Counted from the stretch's first letter, positions 11,201 to 23,037 are shown. The stretch is DNA of 64,000 bases from Purpureocillium takamizusanense (GCF_022605165.1 NC_063079.1:196001-260000); one strand, 5' to 3'. The notes: generated by a model from the letters alone, not told the origin. Program-made: numbers and translations.

Positions 11201-14200
11201 CTGGATTGATACTGGTCTGGAGGTGAAGGCCCTAGTTGGTCATAGCTTCGGCCAGTTAACGGCCCTCTGCGTCGCCGGCGTGCTCGACGTGAGAGACGCC
11301 TTGAAGCTTATCTCAGGCCGCGCACTCTTGATTCAGAACAAATGGAGTGCCGAACCGGGCCGCATGCTCAGCGTCGATGCGGATGCGGCGACTGTGGAGG
11401 GCATCATAGGATCCATGTTGGACGGGGAAAAGGTCGAGATTGCCTGCCTTAATGCCCCGTCCAACCTCGTGGTAGCGGGCACCGAAGCAGCCATCGCCAA
11501 ATTTGAGAAGGCAGCTCACTCCAGCGACATCAATGTCAGACAACTCCAGGTCACGCATGCGTTCCATTCGAATTTGGTGGACTGCATCATGCATGACTAC
11601 CTTCAGATTATCCAGGATCTGCCCCTGAAGAATCCCATCATCCCCATCGAGCCCTGCTCAAAGTCCGCCGACGCCTGGGCCAATATCACCCCTGATTTAA
11701 TTGCGAGACAGTCCCGCGATCCTGTCTATTTTACCGAGGCCATACTTAGAATCGAGCAACGGCTGGGCCCATGTGTCTGGCTTGAGGCTGGAGCTGGTTC
11801 TACCGGAGTCACCATGGCTCGGCGTGCGTTGAATAGTTCTCGGACGCCGGCCTCGTCGTCCCATTCCTTCCACTCGGTACAGCTTCACGGTCCAGACCCA
11901 ATGGCATCCCTAAGCAACACGACTGTTGGACTCTGGAAAGCGGGTGTCAAAGTACAACACTGGTTGTACCATGCCTGTCAGAGACGTTGTTTTGTGCCGT
12001 TGGAACTGCCTCCGTATCAATTCGAAAATTCGGGACCCTGTTCTGTGGAGGATCATGAGGAGTCTGAACGCGGAGGTCGGGACTTATCAATCCCGGAGGC
12101 TCCAACGATGGTTTCCTTGGTTGGCCCGCGTGATCCCAATGCACAGGCAGTCGAGTTCTCTATCAACCAACACAGCCACGAATACTCTACTCTCCTACAA
12201 GGAAGGACCATGTTCGGCCAGGCCGTGGCGCCACCTTCGGTCTGGACGGAATCGGCTGCTCGCGCCCTTCGTCAGTTGCCGATCTACGCGTCAGCTGCCG
12301 GTCCGTCTCATGCGCCTGTGGAGGTAGGACAGGTGAAACTGCATGCACCCTTTGGCATAAATATTCGAAAACGGCTACGATTAACATTGCGAAAAATTAC
12401 AAGTTCGAGTTGGGGCTTCGATGTGGAAAGCTACTCTGCCGATGGCGACACAGACAACGTATGCGAACTACAAGCATCAGGAACGGTCAGGTGGCAGGAA
12501 GTAGAACGTCCCGAACTGGCGCCTCATCGACCATTCCTCCGCATTCTTCACGATCGATGTCAAGAGATCCGCGAGGATCGCAGTGCCTCGACTGTGCAAG
12601 GCGCGTTTGTGAGGAGCGCCGTGGGCCCGGCGATGTACTACGATACCAGGTACTTGGCAATTCATTCCATTACATCAAACGGTCTCGAGGCTGTCGGGGA
12701 GGTTACTACACCTGCCTTCGTGACTGAATGCTCTGGGACGGCAGTGTGCGACGTACCACTTCTCGACAACTTCTTTGTCGTCTCGGAGATCCAGGCTCCC
12801 AGTCTCGGTAGGCTCGCGCCTAATCAAATGTATGTCTGCACCGGCTTTGACGCTATTGTCCCGCGGGCCCATCCCGAGGGTCCGGGGAGCGATTCAGACG
12901 GACCTTGGACGGTTCTATCCAGACTCACTCGGGACGAAGGGACCGTTTTGTGCGACATCTTTGTTTTCAGTGCACGCCACAAAGGTTTATTCCTAGCAAT
13001 TCTAGGTGCAAAACTCACGCCGGTGTCGATTGATACATGGAGAGAAACGCTGGGTGCGGTGGACTACGAACATGTCGGAGGCAAGGCGGCGCTGGGCTCT
13101 CCATCCGAAACGCCCTTCTCGGCAACTCCAATTTCCTCCGTATCGAGTGACCATGCCATTGGAACAAAAGCACCGAACACTGGGGATGATATGAGCCCCA
13201 ATCCGTTCACAGAGCAGACGAAGCCGGTCATGAATTCGCGCCTGGACACTGAAAGTTGTTCCAACCCCGATCCTGTGGGACTTGATAATCCTAGCGACAC
13301 TTTGGCGCCGCCTGTCGAGCAGCTTTCGTCAGCAACTGGCTTTCATATGTCCAATCACGGTCAGCACGACATGGATTTGTCCAAACTGCTCACCGATCAT
13401 CTGAACTGCACCGGAGCAATTCCTCCCAATGAGCCGTTAGGGACATTCGGACTGGATTCGCTAGTTGCCATACAGCTCCGGTCAGATATGGCAAAAGCGT
13501 TTGGGAACGTACCCGATCTCAAAAAGATTGATGAAAATTCCACTTATTCAGACCTCTTGCGCATGGTCTCCCGCCATGGACTAGCTAAGGGGTTAGAATC
13601 GAACGCTCGACCGGGATCATGTGTCAAGAATAAGCAAAACTTGGCTGGAGCCGGTCAGCAAAGCCACGTCTCCAACTTGGGAAGCACTGCTTCCTTGCAA
13701 GGGCCAGTTCTATTCGCGCAGACTGCTCTGGAGTTTTGCCACACCAAGGAAGAGACCAGCCGGTTTGTCCACAACGCTGGATTTGCGGATTTCTACGACG
13801 CGGCTTATCACAAGCAGGTGTCTCTGGTGCTGGCCTACATCTTGGAGGCTTTTAGCGCCTTAGGATGTGATCTCAAAATCTTGCAAGAAGGGGCGCCGTT
13901 GTCGCGCGTTCGTCACGCCCCAAAGCATCAAAAATTGGTGTCTCGATTCCACCAGATTTTGGAAGACGCAGGCCTGGTCTCTCTCTCTAATGGTCAAGCC
14001 CTTGGATGCCGAACAGCCGTACCAATACCACGAGATAGATCCGCGGCAGATCTGTACAGCGAAATTTTGGCTGAGTACCCACGTTTCCAACCGGAGCATC
14101 GCCTGCTCAACATCACTGGCTCCCGCCTAGCAGACTGCCTTTCCGGTCGAGTGGACCCACTACGGTTGCTGTTCCAGGACAAGACCTCCGTTCAGCTTCT

Positions 14201-14861
14201 GGAGGACGTATATACAAGCTCCCCTATGTTTGCGATGGGAAACAAAATGCTTGGAGAGTTCGTTAGCCGACTCCTCTCGAATCGTCAGTACTATAATTGC
14301 ACCGAGAGGCTTCGGGTGCTCGAAGTTGGGGCGGGCACCGGCGGAACAACACAAACGGTCGTTGAGCAACTGCTAACATGTAACGCCAATTTTACTTACA
14401 CGTTCACCGACGTCTCAATAGCCCTCGTATCGAGCGCGAAAAAGAAGTTTACGGCGCTATACGGACAGCAGACCCCTCAGGTCGACATGGATTTCACAGT
14501 CTTGGACATCGAGAAGACACCACCAGAGAGCATGCATCAGTCGTACGACCTGATTATCGCAGCGAACTGCGTTCACGCTACGGCAAGCCTGCGGCAGTCA
14601 TGCTCGAATTTGGCCAAACTACTCCGAAACGAGACCGGCATACTGTGTCTTCTGGAACTAACACGGCCCCTGGGCTGGCTGGACTGCGTATTTGGCTTCT
14701 TGGATGGTTGGTGGCAGTTCAAGGATGGCCGACAATACCCCTTGGTTGAGGAGCAAGCGTGGAAGTCGGTACTCATGGACTCTGGTTTTCACCATGTCGA
14801 CTGGACTGAGGACGGTTCACAAGAGTCACAGCATCTGCGCTTGATCGCGGCTTGGCGCTAA
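8250..14861 (+). CDS. Non-reducing polyketide synthase SAT-KS-AT-PT-ACP-CMeT, no release domain
   Basis: Two exons, 8250-8915 and 8967-14861 (51-nt intron, GTCAGT..AACAG), giving 2186 aa. SAT: Cys139 in GLCVG and His267 in GRFH. KS from about 393: Cys531 in DTACSSSG, with EAHGTGT and KGNIGH. AT: Ser982 in GHSFG. PT: about 1280-1590. ACP: Ser1720 in GLDSLVA. CMeT: LEVGAGTGGTT at about 2008-2018. The protein stops right after CMeT (ending LIAAWR), so it lacks the TE or reductase common in methylating NR-PKSs. In the PT domain the expected 'GH' catalytic His position reads LLQGRTMFG (Arg1302), while Asp1489 (PLLDNFF) is present. Expected product class: a C-methylated orsellinate-like acid. Release must be spontaneous, hydrolase-assisted or coupled to a downstream enzyme. 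Confidence 0.95.
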
Positions 14862-16030
14862 ATCGGGCAGCGAATTTATTTAGGGAGTCGAATCGATAGA
14901 TTCATTCGATGCTAGAAGAAAATACATTGCTTTACTATTTACTATTAACTTAAATCAAGCAGGTATTATATTATCTATAGTGACTATATTTATATGAGTT
15001 ATATAGTTCCCTACTATATTATTTATCTATTATATTACGTCTCAATTCGCTCTATATAGCTTATAGTTGGGTTCCGGTTATCTATACGCCCGGTAGGCCT
15101 AACCACACTTAAATTAGGTCCTTATTTAGCTTAAAGTAAGAGCTACGTAAGCTTTTCTAGTTTCCTATTGCTATATTAAACTATATCCTAAATCTAGACT
15201 GCTATATAAACGCGTTATAAAACACTATAGCGCTCTGCGCCGATAATACCCGTTCCGACTAAGATAGTAGCATTAATCGTAGCCTCGCGAGCGGCTAACT
15301 CTATATTCACTCCTAGGAGTAACTACTTATCTGCATCTGTAAAATTGCGAGTTTGTCCTATAGCCTAATGCAAATAGCATTACGGAGCACTTATAGACGC
15401 GGCATAGCACTCTAGGAGATATACGGTCGAGAGAGACAAAGAGCGGACATTAAGGAAAAGGGAAGGAGAGGGTAAAGTGCAGCCGCCTAATAGCGAATGT
15501 AGATGGTTTTGAAGAACAAGCTTGCCTTCGCTATCTTAACGAACTAGTAGAAATCTATGCCTCTTAATCGATTGATCGATGCACTCGGTGACTAGTCTTA
15601 TCCGATATCGTAGTAGGCCCAAGTCTCGTGAGATATTAAACGGGCGCTCGCAGGATACGAGGGTAAGTATTGAGCAACTATAATAAAGAGCATCTAAATG
15701 CTTTTATAATTACCCTTCCAGATCTAACTAATAAGCGGACATCTAAGCAGCAACTAGAATATATGAGCTATTCTATGATAATTGAGCTATTCTATAATTG
15801 ACTGCCCTTTCTTTACTAGAAACAAGTAAGGGAGCAAGATTAGATCGGTTTAGAATATCCAGCCGCTAGAAGGAGCATAAGCCTTCGAAGTTACGAGATT
15901 GACACTCAGCAACTATTTCGTTTCATATGGCGGGTCAAAATAAACAGTTTGATAAACCTCTCTGTCGGTAGTGCAGATGAAGGAAGAACCGAAATTGAGG
16001 AATGCATCAGCATCACGATGTATTGGCCCG
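14862..16030. repeat. AT-rich, RIP-like degenerate tract
   Basis: From about 14,880 to 15,960 the sequence is strongly enriched in TA/AT steps (runs such as TATATTATTTATCTATTATA) with stops in every frame, unlike both flanks. This looks like repeat-induced point mutation of a former transposon, but no terminal repeats or transposase frame are recognisable. It separates the PKS from the DMATS gene. Confidence 0.5.
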
Positions 16031-17352
16031 CTAAAACTCCTGTGTCAGCAGTACTGTATCGTCGTCAAATGTAGCTTTGATTATAACGTACAAAGCGCTC
16101 TCGATGATCTTCCTATAAGATCCATCCTCCCCCCAAGGCCAACCGAAGTGGCTATAATTTTGTTCGTAATTTCGGATGATGGTATCGTCGTCCGGGGCGT
16201 AGTTTTGCGCTAGTACGTAGACTTTCACGATGGGGTTGCTGTTCCCCGGCTTCATCTCGTAGGTGATATACAAGCGATGCTGCATGTTCATGGGGCTGTA
16301 GCCTGTAACGGGCTTCTCCCACTCCTCGTCATCAATGGGCTTGGGCTCGTTGAGTAAAAGATGCCATATCTCCCGCAACTTCGATAATCCTTCCAAAGCG
16401 ACCGGATCTTTTAGCCGGCCATTCAGCGTCACATAGTCGCGTACCGTCTGGAAAGAGTTGCTCATGACGTGAACGTAGATTTTGACTCGTGCTGACGGCA
16501 GCATGCTTTCGGGGAGGCAATCAATGCCAACCTGCTCAACAGATCCGACACTTTGCTTCTCGGCGAGGAATCTAATAGGCTCCAGTCAGTCTCTGTTCGT
16601 ATTGGCTGCATGTGGCGGTAGGGTAGCCTGGGTAGCAAGACATACTGCTCCAGCATGTCGACAGCCGTCGAGTTCTCGAATCTTTCGAGGGTGCGAAGAA
16701 CTTGAAAAGTGTATTGACATGACGGAAGCCCAGTCTCGGCCTCCTTGGTTTTGGGATTGAAATAAACCTTCATGGCCTGGGACGGGCCCTCCAGATCGAA
16801 GGCTATGAAACACGAATACAATCGCGGCTGTTTGTTGGGAAGCTGTATGCGTGCTTCGCCATTGCTACTCGCCAGGTTCCGTTGGAAATACTCGAGCACC
16901 TTGGCTTGTATCTGCCGAGAGCCTTCAAGGGTTGGGTGGAAGGCAGTGATGAAGGCTTCGATCCAACCTGGCCAGACGCCAAGATGGCTGACGAGAGCGG
17001 CGAGCAACCGCTGTGAGGGGCCAAGTGCTGCGGGGTCGGCTGCGGTGCCGCTAAGGATATCGAGTGGCTCGAAGGCGTAGCGAAGCTTGGCCACACCAGA
17101 GCCGCTCAGGTTGATGCTGGGCTGCAGGGGGAAGCCACTGAACGTCAACATGCAGGGGATCTGAGTGCCAGACCCAGAAGGATGGGGCCCGAGATTGGGA
17201 AGGACAAATTCCTGCAAAAAGCGCAGCTGTGCCTCTTGGTCCGAGGCCGAGTACACTCCGCACGATTTGAGTAAGCTGGACATCATGGGAATGCAGCGCC
17301 GATTCCAATACGACAAGTCAGTTGCTGACTGGTCGACTGTGTTGCCGGGCAT
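16031..17352 (-). CDS. DMATS-type (ABBA fold) aromatic prenyltransferase
   Basis: Two exons on the minus strand, 17352-16646 and 16571-16031. The 74-nt intron starts with GTATGT and ends TTAG, joining ...DMLEQ to FLAEKQ. The product is 415 aa, near the family's 420-460. Recognisable blocks are FLQEFVLPNLGPHPSG near the N-terminus, RLYSCFIAFDLEG and MKVYFNPKTKEAETG in the middle, and ARVKIYVHVMSNSF then YVTLNGRL near the C-terminus, in the order expected for fungal aromatic/indole prenyltransferases. It is soluble, with no membrane helices. It would add a second, probably shorter prenyl group to an aromatic or other nucleophile, or act in an unrelated pathway. The RIP-like tract lies between it and the PKS. 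Confidence 0.88.
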
Positions 17353-19002
17353 GATGCCAGTAGGTTCACTAGCAATATCTTAGTCTTGAGCTGAAGGCAT
17401 AGCCAGTACTGGTGTCGGGCTAAGGAACGTAGATGGGTGACAAACTTTAGCTTCATTTCGACTTGAATGGATGTATCAGAATGAATACGTGTCAGGTCCG
17501 GAGTGTTAGTTTCTGAGCGGCTAAGTTGTAGGCGCTCATCAGCTTTAATACTTGTGTTGAAAGCGTGTATTGAGCTTGCCCGTGTGTGTGAAAGGGGCAA
17601 CCGCTTCTACTTATCCTCACACCCGCCACAGGACTAGTGCACTAATATATAGCTACCTCAAGACCCCTGCATTCCAACAACTTGTGAGGTGAAATCGCAC
17701 GTTCACACCGCGGACCAAGGTAGGTCGATACGTTCACGGGTCCCGACCGGGTCGGGGGGCGGGCCAAACCATGATTGTCAACGAAAATGGCGCAGGGGCA
17801 ACAGAACTGACTTGGCCGGGCGGCATAAATCGAGTTGAGCGGCTCTGCAAGGAGCGACGTTGTCCGTGCCAACCGAACCAGTGAGGTACCTACCGACATG
17901 TAGAGTGTTGGCGCGCCCTATGCTCAGCGATCTATTCATAGATGGATGCATAGGGTGCGTCTGGTGGTCGCAAACGTCCTAGCCATAGGTACGTCACATG
18001 CCAGCAATGGACTATCTGCGCCAGGCGCGGCTGTCGCGGTGCAACTGTAGGTGCCCAACGCTACAGACCATGAGTAAGGCTCTGAAAGCTGATGGCCTGG
18101 ATAACTTGACCGGGAGGATTGACGATCCAACCATGTGTGGCGGCAACCTGAATGGTGCGATTGGCACATATGACGGCTAGATATTAAACGTGACACTACA
18201 TAAGACTGGGCTGTTGAGCACGGCGGGCATCATTAGCACAGCATCAAGCTATGGGATTAAGTATATTCGGCCTTGTCGTTGCGGCAGCGACCGCTTGGCT
18301 CGCGTCGTGCGTTATCGATGTGATGGTCTCGATTCCCCACGAGGACGAAGATCTACGACGGGATGTCATCGTCACTCCCGTAAGCAACCGCATCGAACAA
18401 GATGTCCTGCAAGACAGTCCTTGTTAATATACTCAGGGTAGCGGCGCAACTACAAAAGACGGGTGCATGTTCGATTCGACTTAGCGACCATAGCAGAAGA
18501 GGACGCGGATAGGAAGCTCTGAAAACGGATGGTTTTCCGTTCATCTCAGACGGGACGTGTATAAGCGGCTGTGAGCACATGAGGTCAGGGGTGACATACA
18601 GAGGGCACTCAGATCGTCGGTGGTGCATAAATGTATACGTTGCAATTGGTTGGATGAATTCCATGACATCGCTCAACCAAATCCCGTTGCATCGGTGGGG
18701 TCCCACCCCATGTGAACATCAAGCCGCTCCCTGTTGGTGTACTTCAGCAGCGCCACGGCTCGGTCCGATTCATGGACCTTCGCAAGCCTGTTCGGAAAAG
18801 AAAGTTGTATTCCGACCCTAGTTTATATCTGCCTTTGTCCGGTGGAGGGAATTGCGTGCGTGATAAATATTGATTCCTGTCCTTCAAGCCTCAAAGTTTT
18901 GCATACCAATGTTTAAATCTTACCAATCTAGAGTCAGTTATTCTCACCACGAGGCTATTTCAGCAAGTATAAAAAGTCTTCCAGCAATATACAAGTCCCA
19001 AA
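17353..19002. other. Intergenic, 1.65 kb, divergent promoters
   Basis: Lies between the divergent DMATS and SDR genes. Frames inside are short and without coding character. Contains a TATAAAAAG just before the SDR start. Confidence 0.5.
18968..18976 (+). promoter_or_regulatory. Possible TATA box upstream of SDR 1
   Basis: TATAAAAAG starts 35 nt before ATG 19003. If it is functional, the 5' leader would be very short. Confidence 0.3.
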
Positions 19003-20336
19003 ATGCTACCCCTGTGGGGTCATCGGCTTTGTGTCTTGGGCGTGGACTTCATCTACGGGTGCCTTCTCTATGTACCGCTACTTTTCCAGTTCCTTGGAAG
19101 ACACCTCGCTAGCCCGGGAGCGAGTGCATGGGAACCGTCCCAGACACAAGAGCTCAACGGCAAGGTTGCCGTGGTGACTGGTGCCAAGTGAGTGTTGTCC
19201 CTGCCCAGCGAATGTAATTACGGAGCCGTGTTGAAAGTAATTAATTGCGCAAGCTCGGGAATAGGATTTTACACCGTCCGAGACCTGGCCTTGAAGGGCG
19301 CAAAGGTTTACTTAGCAACTCGCTCGGGTCACCGTGCGAAAATGGCGATCAAGCGTCTCCTTGACGAGAACCCTTCAGTGCCTCAAGAAAATCTGCTCTG
19401 GCTGGACCTGGACTTGTCAAACCAGGCCCATGTAGTTGCCGCAGCCCGTGAGCTTAGGGCAAAAGAGCAACGACTCGATATTTTGGGTACAGTCAATGTT
19501 TCATTCAGAAATTCCAGTCCAGGAACATGCTAAAGGTTCGCAGTGAACAATGCTGGAATTTGCCCTTACGATTACATCGAAACTAGCGATGGATTTGAAT
19601 TGACCATGGCAGTGAAGTCGGACAATCCTGGAGTATATGTCACACAAACAGTGGTTACTAACAGACTCCAAGCCACGTCGGTCACTGGACGCTCACACTG
19701 TGTTTGTTGCCTTTGCTCAAAACCACGGCTGCTGAGGAGGGATCGGATGTTCGCGTTGTCACGGTAGGCTCACCTCTCAGATGCCATGTAACCAAATCGA
19801 ATACATCTTGTGACTCATGTTTTCTCCAGGTTTCATCTTCGGGAGAAGCTTATTCCTCGCGCAAAAACCAGTTCACCAAAGCCAGCGATCTCAACGACCC
19901 TTGCGCCAAGCCTGGATGGGAGAACTCATGCCTCGGACAGGCACTCAGATACGGGACTACTAAGCTGGCGAACAACCTATTTGCGGCCGAGTTGCAGCGT
20001 CGCGTGGATGCAGAAGGTGCTAACATTATTTCTCTTTCTCTCAATCCCGGCAACGTGAAGACAGATGGGGCTGCCTGCGCGGTGCCATGGGTGGTACGTC
20101 CATTGATTTGGCTGTTTTTTATTGACTCGGATAAGGGGGCCCGCACTAGTGTATTTGCCGCAGCAGCCAAGGAGGTCAAGGAAAATGGTGAATCTTGGAA
20201 AGGACGCTATCTAGATGGCCCTGGAAGGGTCAAACGGCCCTCCAAGAGAGCACAGAACAGGGATACTGCTCGCTGCCTGTGGGATACTACGGCCGCAGCT
20301 GTAAAGGCGACTGGCGCTTTGGACGGGTGTCAGTAA
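19003..20336 (+). CDS. Membrane-anchored short-chain dehydrogenase/reductase
   Basis: Five exons: 19003-19187, 19254-19486, 19544-19611, 19665-19763 and 19830-20336 (363 aa). An N-terminal hydrophobic anchor (DFIYGCLLYVPLLFQFL) precedes the Rossmann motif TGA-N-SGIG, formed across the first intron. VNNAGI, Ser in VSSSGE and YGTTK follow, so the Ser-Tyr-Lys residues are present. The segment usually reading N(H)LGHW appears as TPSHVGHW across the third intron, so the structural/catalytic Asn looks replaced by Ser unless the splice site is misjudged. The resemblance is to retinol-dehydrogenase/WWOX-like fungal SDRs that oxidise or reduce lipophilic alcohols and ketones. It could tailor a terpenoid product. 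Confidence 0.85.
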
Positions 20337-20893
20337 AGGCTAGACCGCCAGGCCGGACACCGTAGAGTTAGATTCTATCAAGTCATATGTGCCAAGTCAA
20401 AGTTAGTTCAAGCAAGGTCGCAACCGACTAACTGGGAACTCGCTGATCAACTGTTCGGGTGTGACTGCGCAGAAAGATTACGACCAGCATCGGGGATTGT
20501 ACTGTGGCCCCATCACAGCACCAGAAGATGAGTCCAAGCGGGCGGAAGGGCCATTCAAGTGCTTATCAAGTGTTGGCGTGAGACCAGTACATATCGGCAT
20601 CAAAGTATGTGACATGTGTGAAGTTCATAGCAACAACGCGAGGGTTGGACGTCAAGTCGGTACGCTGTGGAGTCAACCCATGTACTGTAAGGCACATCCG
20701 TACAACCGTATTCTGGATCTGGATCAACGTCCACATTCCTGTACTCTGCAGTGAGTGAGTATTAAAGCAGCAGATGGCTCTCGTCGCAGTGCGCCGACAA
20801 AAGTAACAAAGTTGTCTGGGTTGTTTCAAGCTGCGCAACTATTCCGGTCTCTCATACTCACCACATCACCGAACCGAAGCACCAACTCGAGCA
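20337..20893. other. Intergenic between SDR 1 and SDR 2
   Basis: 557 nt. Nothing beyond the expected terminator and promoter. The frame at 20461-20754 has no recognisable content. Confidence 0.5.
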
Positions 20894-21777
20894 ATGTCCC
20901 CTCATGAGATCGAATGCGGTGCCCTGGCAGGGAAGACCTGCCTCGTAACAGGAGGAGCGGTTGGCTTGGGGAGAGCTATAGCCGCAGCCTTTCTCCATGC
21001 TGGTGCCAACGTGGTCATTTGCGACGTCAACGACCACGGCTTGAAGCAGACGTCAGCCGAGCTGGGAGGCGCAGGTAACCTGACCGCCATAACGGCTGAC
21101 ATTACGGACCCTAGCGCAATGCGACACATATTCGATGAGATCGCCCGCAAGTTTCCATCATTGGATATTTTGATCAACAACGCCGCGATCATGGACCGTT
21201 TTGAGCCAGTTGGCGACCTCGAACTCGAACTGTGGAACAGAGTCCTTGCCGTGAACCTTACGGCACCGCTCCTACTCAGCAAATTGGCAGTTTGCGCAAT
21301 GTTGCAGCAGCCTGAGCCCAAAGGGTGCATTATCAACATTGCGTCCGGAGCAGCCAAGGCTGGTTGGCTAGCAGGTAAGCCACTGCTTCCAGAGCCTTGA
21401 TTCAGGTGGTTGTAAACTCGCGCATACGGACGCTAATCGGCTCGTCATGGTAAGGCGCGGCATATACCACGAGCAAGCACGGTTTGATTGGATTGACGAA
21501 AAGCACTGCGGCCTTCTACGGGCCAAAGGGTATCCGGTGCAACGCGTTGATGCTAGGTGTTCTGGGCGGGTCTACAATGAGCGATCGTTCGTGGCCCGAA
21601 TACCACACCGAAGGCCGCCAGAAGGTAGCCGAGCTACTTGCCGGCCATGCGCCACAGTTATGTGACGTGAGGGATGTGGCAGCGTTGTGTGTGTCCTTGT
21701 GCTGTCGACCCGGATGGAATATTGTCAATGGTGCCTCGATTGCTGCGGACCATGGATGGACGAGCATGGTAGGCTAA
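20894..21777 (+). CDS. Classical short-chain dehydrogenase/reductase
   Basis: Two exons, 20894-21374 and 21455-21777 (80-nt intron with CTAAT branch-like site), giving 267 aa, the usual classical SDR length. Cofactor motif TGGAVGLG, then DILINNAA, AVNLTAP with the active-site Asn, Ser in NIASGAA, and YTTSKHG completed across the intron give a full Asn-Ser-Tyr-Lys set. It is soluble. The substrate is not deducible. Same strand as the SDRs on either side, so co-regulation is plausible. Confidence 0.9.
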
Positions 21778-21970
21778 AGGCATAGGGCTTTAGCTTTAGA
21801 TAAACTGAAGCGTCCGGTTAATTGGTCGCCGCGATAAAATTTCTTTTCAGTAGACAAGAGAATGCAAGGGAGGCATGCCTTATACCTTGAGGAATGAAGT
21901 CCCGAAAGCATTCTTATGGGCCGTCTTCTTCCCTCCTGGCTGGATTTGAGAAGTAAAAAATGATATTTAA

Positions 21971-22375
21971 CTCGCTAGTCAAGCTGTGACATACGGCTGG
22001 AGGCCAGAGCTGCTGCCGGTGATTCTAAGCCGGTTCAACAGCCAGAGAGCGGTGCCGATATCAAGGCCACCAAGGGAGACTGCTGAGCTCCATGGGACCA
22101 TTGAGGAGACCCACGCCCAGCTGCTCAAGCTCAACCCGAACTGGGACTCGGATTTCCCCAGGAACGTCACCACTGCCTTGACATAGCGCGCCTTTGACAA
22201 GGACTCGGGGTACACCTGCGAGCCGAGATGGGGATACGGAGGAGTCGGAGTCCTCCAGGATATCGTCAACGATCTAGACGGGGACCCGGCATCCCACTTC
22301 TGCGAGCGGGACCCAGTGCCTTCGCAAAGGTCAGCTGCTGATGGGATACAGCTGTCTGGTGGCGCAATGATGTAG
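21971..22375 (+). pseudogene. Coding remnant with internal stop, unrecognised
   Basis: One frame from about 21971 to the TAG at 22373-22375 has strong coding-like codon use (C/G third positions, for example around 22130-22290) but holds an in-frame TAG at 22184-22186. The upstream part includes AELHGTIEETHAQLLKLNPN and the downstream part DKDSGYTCEPRWGYGG. I do not recognise the family. Two Cys in the second half hint at a secreted protein. The reverse-strand frame over the same bases looks like its shadow. It is interpreted as a fragment of a dead gene, or as an exon pair with an unrecognised intron. Confidence 0.35.
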
Positions 22376-23037
22376 GTCTTGCTTGACCTTCAATGTCGTG
22401 CCACCCACTCAAACGAGTCAGGCGGTGCGTCTGACGTGCCAACGCATACTAAACAAAGGATAGAGCTCTCAGCTCGTACAGTGTGATCGCAAATTCCATT
22501 GCCTTCATCTGTCACTGTTACGTGGCCTCCAAGTCTGCCACGATCGCTGATCGGGTGTTTCACCCGGACAACTGGAATGTCCTTGTCTGCAGCGACGACT
22601 GCTAGGACGTTGATGCCAAGAGCCCAACTCACCTGTATATACTTTATTAATATAGTGATGACTACAGACTGAACTTTGACAACCAGCTCGGGAGTCAGCT
22701 GGTCTTGGGAACAGGCGGCGCAATGGCGATCTACGGTGGCGCAAAGCCTCCGGCACACCGGTAGCCATCAACCGAATCTTCAGGCGACAATCGACCTGGT
22801 GTTTTGGAACGTAGCTACAGGATCAGGCGCAGGTCAACGCGGGCATGAGGCGGGGTAGACGCATGGAGCCCGTTGGGGCAAAGCTGCACGACTTGACATG
22901 TGCCGCCCTGGAAGATGCAGGCGAAGCGCGACATGGCATCCAGCGGCGGAGTCATGTAGCCGCCACAAGTATATATCGCTGTTCATCCTGCAGACCAGAC
23001 ATTATCAATCACAAGCTTCTCGATCGTATCGTCCATA
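22376..23037. other. Intergenic upstream of SDR 3
   Basis: About 0.66 kb without a supported gene. Presumed promoter of the 23038 gene. Confidence 0.5.
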
